Source: an uncultured Lachnospiraceae bacterium (GTDB taxonomy: Bacteria; Bacillota; Clostridia; Lachnospirales; Lachnospiraceae). From it: a stretch of 64,000 nt of DNA. The number at the start of each line of letters is the position of its first letter. Positions within the stretch are counted from its first letter, which is position 1. Location of the stretch: contig CADAOF010000002.1 of the NCBI GenBank assembly GCA_902789555.1, positions 97,993-161,992 on the forward strand, read 5' to 3'. The notes under the pieces were generated by a model, which worked only from the letters and a program-made list of their open reading frames with translations, ran no database searches and was not told the DNA's origin. The position numbers and the translations under genes were made by a program. Shown in pieces: positions 61,304 through 64,000 of this stretch.

Positions 61304-62230
61304 ATGGAAATGAGAGCAGCCTATGCCGAATGCCTGGCTGAAATGATGGCAAACGACCGTCACGTGGTCGTTCTGGACGCCGACCTTGCGAAGGCCAGCG
61401 GAACGAGGAAGCTGTACGAACGCTTCCCCGGGCAGATGTTTGACTGCGGCGTCGCCGAGCAGAACATGGCCTCCATCGCCGCGGGACTTGCCAGCTACGG
61501 CTTTACGCCCTGGATCGAGAGCTTCACGCCCTTCGCGACCCGCCGCATCTGCGACCAGGTCGCCATTTCGATCGCCTATGCGGGCATGAACGTCAAGATC
61601 GTGGGTACCGACCCCGGCATCTCCGCAGAACTGAACGGCGGGACGCACATGAGCATGGAAGACATCGGCGTCATGCGTTCCATCCCCGGGATGGTGATCG
61701 TGGAGCCGGTCGACGAGGTCCAGCTGCGCGCCGCGATGCCGGCCATTCAGGCCTACCGGGGCCCGCTGTACCTGCGGCTGTTCCGCAAGGAGACTCCCGC
61801 GGTCTTTAAGGCGGGTTACGCCTTCGACCTGATGAAGGCCGACCTCCTGCGGGAAGGCCGGGATCTTTCGATCTTCGTCAGCGGCCTGCCGACTGCGGAT
61901 ACGCTGGAGGCCGCCCGCACGCTGGCGGAAGAAGGGATCGAAGCCGAGGTCATCAACGTCCATACGATCAAGCCGATCGACCGGGAGACCGTCATCCGCT
62001 CGGCGAAAAAGACCGGCTGCGTTCTGACTGTCGAGAACCACAACATCATCGGCGGCCTGCACAGCGCCGTTGCCGAAGCTCTCGCCGCGGATCCCGTGCC
62101 CGCCTTTGCGCTCGGCATCCCGGACCGCTTCGGCGAGGTCGGAAAGCTCCCGTATCTGAAGAAGGTCATGGGACTCACGCCGGAGAACATCGTCCGCCGC
62201 GCGAAGGCAGCGCTCGCCGCGAAGGAATGA
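61304..62230 (+). CDS. Transketolase, C-terminal subunit
   Basis: 308 residues: pyrimidine-binding domain with the catalytic Glu in DCGVAEQNMASIAAGLA and the C-terminal regulatory domain ending IPDRFGEVG. It lies 3 bp after the N-terminal subunit, with GGAGG in the end of that gene. Confidence 0.93.
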   Translation: MEMRAAYAECLAEMMANDRHVVVLDADLAKASGTRKLYERFPGQMFDCGVAEQNMASIAAGLASYGFTPWIESFTPFATRRICDQVAISIAYAGMNVKIVGTDPGISAELNGGTHMSMEDIGVMRSIPGMVIVEPVDEVQLRAAMPAIQAYRGPLYLRLFRKETPAVFKAGYAFDLMKADLLREGRDLSIFVSGLPTADTLEAARTLAEEGIEAEVINVHTIKPIDRETVIRSAKKTGCVLTVENHNIIGGLHSAVAEALAADPVPAFALGIPDRFGEVGKLPYLKKVMGLTPENIVRRAKAALAAKE

Positions 62231-62312
62231 CGCATAAACAAACCGTTAACACGCATTAACAAAAAGTATATACAAAACCACATTTGCATTTCGTCAAAAC
62301 AGGAGGATCATC

Positions 62313-62789
62313 ATGAAGATCGCACTCGGAAGCGATAAGTCCGGCTTTAATGCCAAGGAAGCCGTCAAAGCCTGGCTCACGCAGGAAGGATATGAATTCG
62401 AAGACCTCGGCACGCTCGATCCCGAACAGCCGCAGCCCTACTATCAGGTCGCCGCGAAGGCTGCCCCGCTCGTCGCGGACGGGACCTTCGACCGCGCGGT
62501 GCTCATCTGCGGGACCGGCGCCGGCATGTGCATCGTATCGAACAAGTTCAAGGGCGTCCACGCCGTGGTCTGCGAAAGTCCCTACACCGCGAAGATGGCC
62601 CGTGCCATCAACAACGCGAAGATCCTTTGCATGGGCGGCTGGGTCGTCGGACCGGAGCTTGCCGTCGACATGACGAAGACCTTCCTGAACACCGAATGGT
62701 GCCAGGATCTCGAGGACTGGCGCGCCGCCAACATGCATAAGTTCGCTGCGCAGCTGGACGCCATCGAGGACAGAAACTATGGCAAATGA
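62313..62789 (+). CDS. Divergent RpiB/LacAB-family sugar isomerase
   Basis: 158 residues. KIALGSDKSGFNAKEAVKAW at the start and LICGTGAGMCIVSNKFKGVH with the active-site Cys are RpiB-like, but the His after the early Asp is Lys9, the ring-opening His of E. coli RpiB (SRQHND region) corresponds to Ile in ARAINNAK, and the phosphate Arg region is changed. It probably acts on a different sugar than ribose 5-phosphate. AGGAGG precedes it; an 82-bp gap rich in TTAAC separates it from the transketolase, and it overlaps the dehydrogenase by 11 bp. Confidence 0.87.
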   Translation: MKIALGSDKSGFNAKEAVKAWLTQEGYEFEDLGTLDPEQPQPYYQVAAKAAPLVADGTFDRAVLICGTGAGMCIVSNKFKGVHAVVCESPYTAKMARAINNAKILCMGGWVVGPELAVDMTKTFLNTEWCQDLEDWRAANMHKFAAQLDAIEDRNYGK

Positions 62790-63876
62790 TTTCATCTACG
62801 CCCAGCCGGTGAAGATCTTCTTCGGCGAAGGCAGTTTTGACCGTCTGGACGCGGTCCTTGACGAGCTGAAGGTCCGCCGGGCTGTTCTGGTCTGCGGCAG
62901 GCACTTTGCCGCGGAGGCTTCGCTGCTGCAAAAGAAGATCCCGCAGATCTGCGCCGTCTTCTCCGACGTGGAACCGAATCCGCAGCTTTCCGGCGCCGCC
63001 GAAGCAGCAGCGCTCGCCCGGAAGCACGAAGCGGACGCCGTCATCGGCGTCGGCGGCGGAAGCGCCATGGATACGGCCAAGTTCGCTGCGGCGATCGTCC
63101 CCGGGGACGCGCCTGCGGAGGCTTATTTCCGCGGAGAGAAGCCGCTTCCTTCGCAGGCACTTACCATCGTCTGCGTCCCCACCACAGCCGGCACCGGCAG
63201 CGAGGTCACGCAGGTCTCCGTCATCAGCCACGGCACGGAAAAGCGCACCATGAACCACCCGTCCTTCATGCCGAAGGCCGCGGTCGTGGATCCGCTGCTG
63301 ACGCTCACGGTCTCCCCGTACACCACCATGATCACCGGGCTCGACGCCATGGCGCACGCCCTGGAAGGCTGCTGGAGCAAAAACCATCAGCCCATTACCG
63401 ATCTTCTGGCTGCGGAAGCCGTCCGCCTGATCCTGGAGAACCTTTCCGCCGCTTACCGGGACGGCAGCGACCGGAGCGCTCGCGCCGCGCTTTCCTATGC
63501 CTCTCTCCTCGGCGGCCTTTCCTTCGCCATGCCGAAGACGGCCGGCTGCCACGCCTGCAGCTATCCCTTAAGCGAGAACTGGCACCTGCCGCACGGCGAA
63601 GCCTGCGCCTTTACCCTGGACAGTTTCGTGCGCATCAATGCCGATAAGCGCCTGGAGGAGCTCTGCCGCCGGGCAGGCCTTTCCGGCACGGACGAACTTG
63701 CGGAACGCATCCGTGCCTTCAAACAGGAAGCCGGTCTGAAAACGCGCCTTTCCGATCTCGGGGAAGTCGACATTCCCGCGCTGGCAAAAGCTGCGGCCGT
63801 GCATCCCCTCATGAAAAACAACCCCGTCCCGATGGATGAGGCAGCGCTGCGGGAGATGTTCGAAGCGCTGCGCTGA
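62779..63876 (+). CDS. Iron-containing alcohol dehydrogenase
   Basis: 365 residues. NAD-binding GVGGGSAMDTAKFAA, PTTAGTGSEVTQVSVIS, metal ligands in GLDAMAHALEG (Asp, His) and in CHACSYPLSENWHLPHGEA (two His). It reduces an aldehyde or oxidises an alcohol. As last gene of the transketolase-isomerase operon, it could reduce the aldehyde left after transketolase cleavage. The start is inside the isomerase gene. Confidence 0.92.
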   Translation: MANDFIYAQPVKIFFGEGSFDRLDAVLDELKVRRAVLVCGRHFAAEASLLQKKIPQICAVFSDVEPNPQLSGAAEAAALARKHEADAVIGVGGGSAMDTAKFAAAIVPGDAPAEAYFRGEKPLPSQALTIVCVPTTAGTGSEVTQVSVISHGTEKRTMNHPSFMPKAAVVDPLLTLTVSPYTTMITGLDAMAHALEGCWSKNHQPITDLLAAEAVRLILENLSAAYRDGSDRSARAALSYASLLGGLSFAMPKTAGCHACSYPLSENWHLPHGEACAFTLDSFVRINADKRLEELCRRAGLSGTDELAERIRAFKQEAGLKTRLSDLGEVDIPALAKAAAVHPLMKNNPVPMDEAALREMFEALR

Positions 63877-63891
63877 AGCCGCACAAAATAA

Positions 63892-63945
63892 AGACAGAGG
63901 ACGGTGATATGTACCCAGTTTTCTGGACACATTGAATTATGACTG
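63892..63945. repeat. Possible edge of a repeat or insertion element
   Basis: AGACAGAGGACGG (from 63892) resembles a family of palindromic repeats seen in Clostridia, and GTACCCAGTTTTCTGGAC (63911-63928) is a near-palindrome like the ends of some insertion sequences. No transposase is in the window, so this is tentative. Confidence 0.3.
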
Positions 63946-63956
63946 AGGCTTAACAG

Positions 63957-64000
63957 GTGGATGCCATTCTGTACTTTACAGGAGGCATCCACTTTGTTTT
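63957..64000 (+). terminator. Large hairpin with T-run, likely terminator of dehydrogenase operon
   Basis: GTGGATGCC / GGCATCCAC (perfect 9 bp) encloses a second stem CTGTA / TACAG, then TTTGTTTT. It may end the operon or belong to the element beginning at the window edge. Confidence 0.6.

Overview
The window looks like chromosome of a fairly GC-rich anaerobic Clostridia (Bacillota), plausibly Lachnospiraceae-like. Supporting signs are AAGGAGG-type ribosome binding sites, frequent GTG/TTG starts, lipoproteins with LxAC lipoboxes followed by Thr/Glu/Ala/Pro linkers, a heterodimeric ABC exporter, a TAXI-TRAP transporter, GPH-family symport and a split transketolase. I see no rRNA, tRNA or CRISPR array. 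No gene-free stretch exceeds about 250 bp. The taxonomic placement is inference.

Layout. 1-4.95 kb: 3' part of murG, a membrane Ser/Thr kinase divergent from a small helical protein, two ribbon-helix-helix (RHH) regulators with shared operator-like repeats, and a membrane protein/DUF4352 lipoprotein pair. 5-10.6 kb: type I GAPDH, HIT hydrolase, MoxR/VWA pair, endonuclease/exonuclease/phosphatase (EEP) lipoprotein, YlmH-like S4 protein. 10.6-11.6 kb: a scar with a truncated serine recombinase and a decayed Phd/RelE toxin-antitoxin locus. 11.8-16.2 kb: heterodimeric ABC exporter, a 16-residue-repeat protein, GtrA. 16.3-30 kb: mostly minus-strand housekeeping and membrane genes (XRE regulator, M3 peptidase, EamA transporters, YbjQ, UPF0316, esterase, MalY/PatB aminotransferase, YgjP-like peptidase, fRMsr, cyclodeaminase).

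30.2-40.5 kb is the most striking region: a visibly more AT-rich island with an enolase-superfamily enzyme, two opine-dehydrogenase-family proteins, a complete TAXI-TRAP transporter, a PrpR-type sigma-54 activator and its own RpoN. Sequences matching the -24/-12 consensus lie upstream of both metabolic transcription units, and a shared GTTTGTTAAA element lies upstream of each. It reads as a self-contained sigma-54-controlled uptake and catabolism module for an opine-like or N-substituted amino acid compound; the substrate is inference.

40.6-53.2 kb: a lipoprotein of three tandem repeats of about 212 residues, a carbohydrate ABC operon (ATPase-permease-permease-binding protein), an NhaC antiporter coupled to an AI-2E-family protein, a stand-alone FakA-C-terminal-like domain, diaminopropionate ammonia-lyase and a DUF3592-like protein. 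53.4-63.9 kb: a second metabolic locus with GPH symporter, YihQ-clade GH31 glycosidase and FucI-like isomerase on minus, and split transketolase, divergent RpiB-like isomerase and iron alcohol dehydrogenase on plus. This set resembles the sulfoglycolytic transketolase layout, but the glycosidase lacks the Arg and Tyr expected for sulfonate recognition, so the sugar remains open. A sugar acetyltransferase and a DUF5131-DUF4186 fusion sit between the two halves. The right edge carries palindromes that may mark a terminator and the start of a repeat or mobile element.
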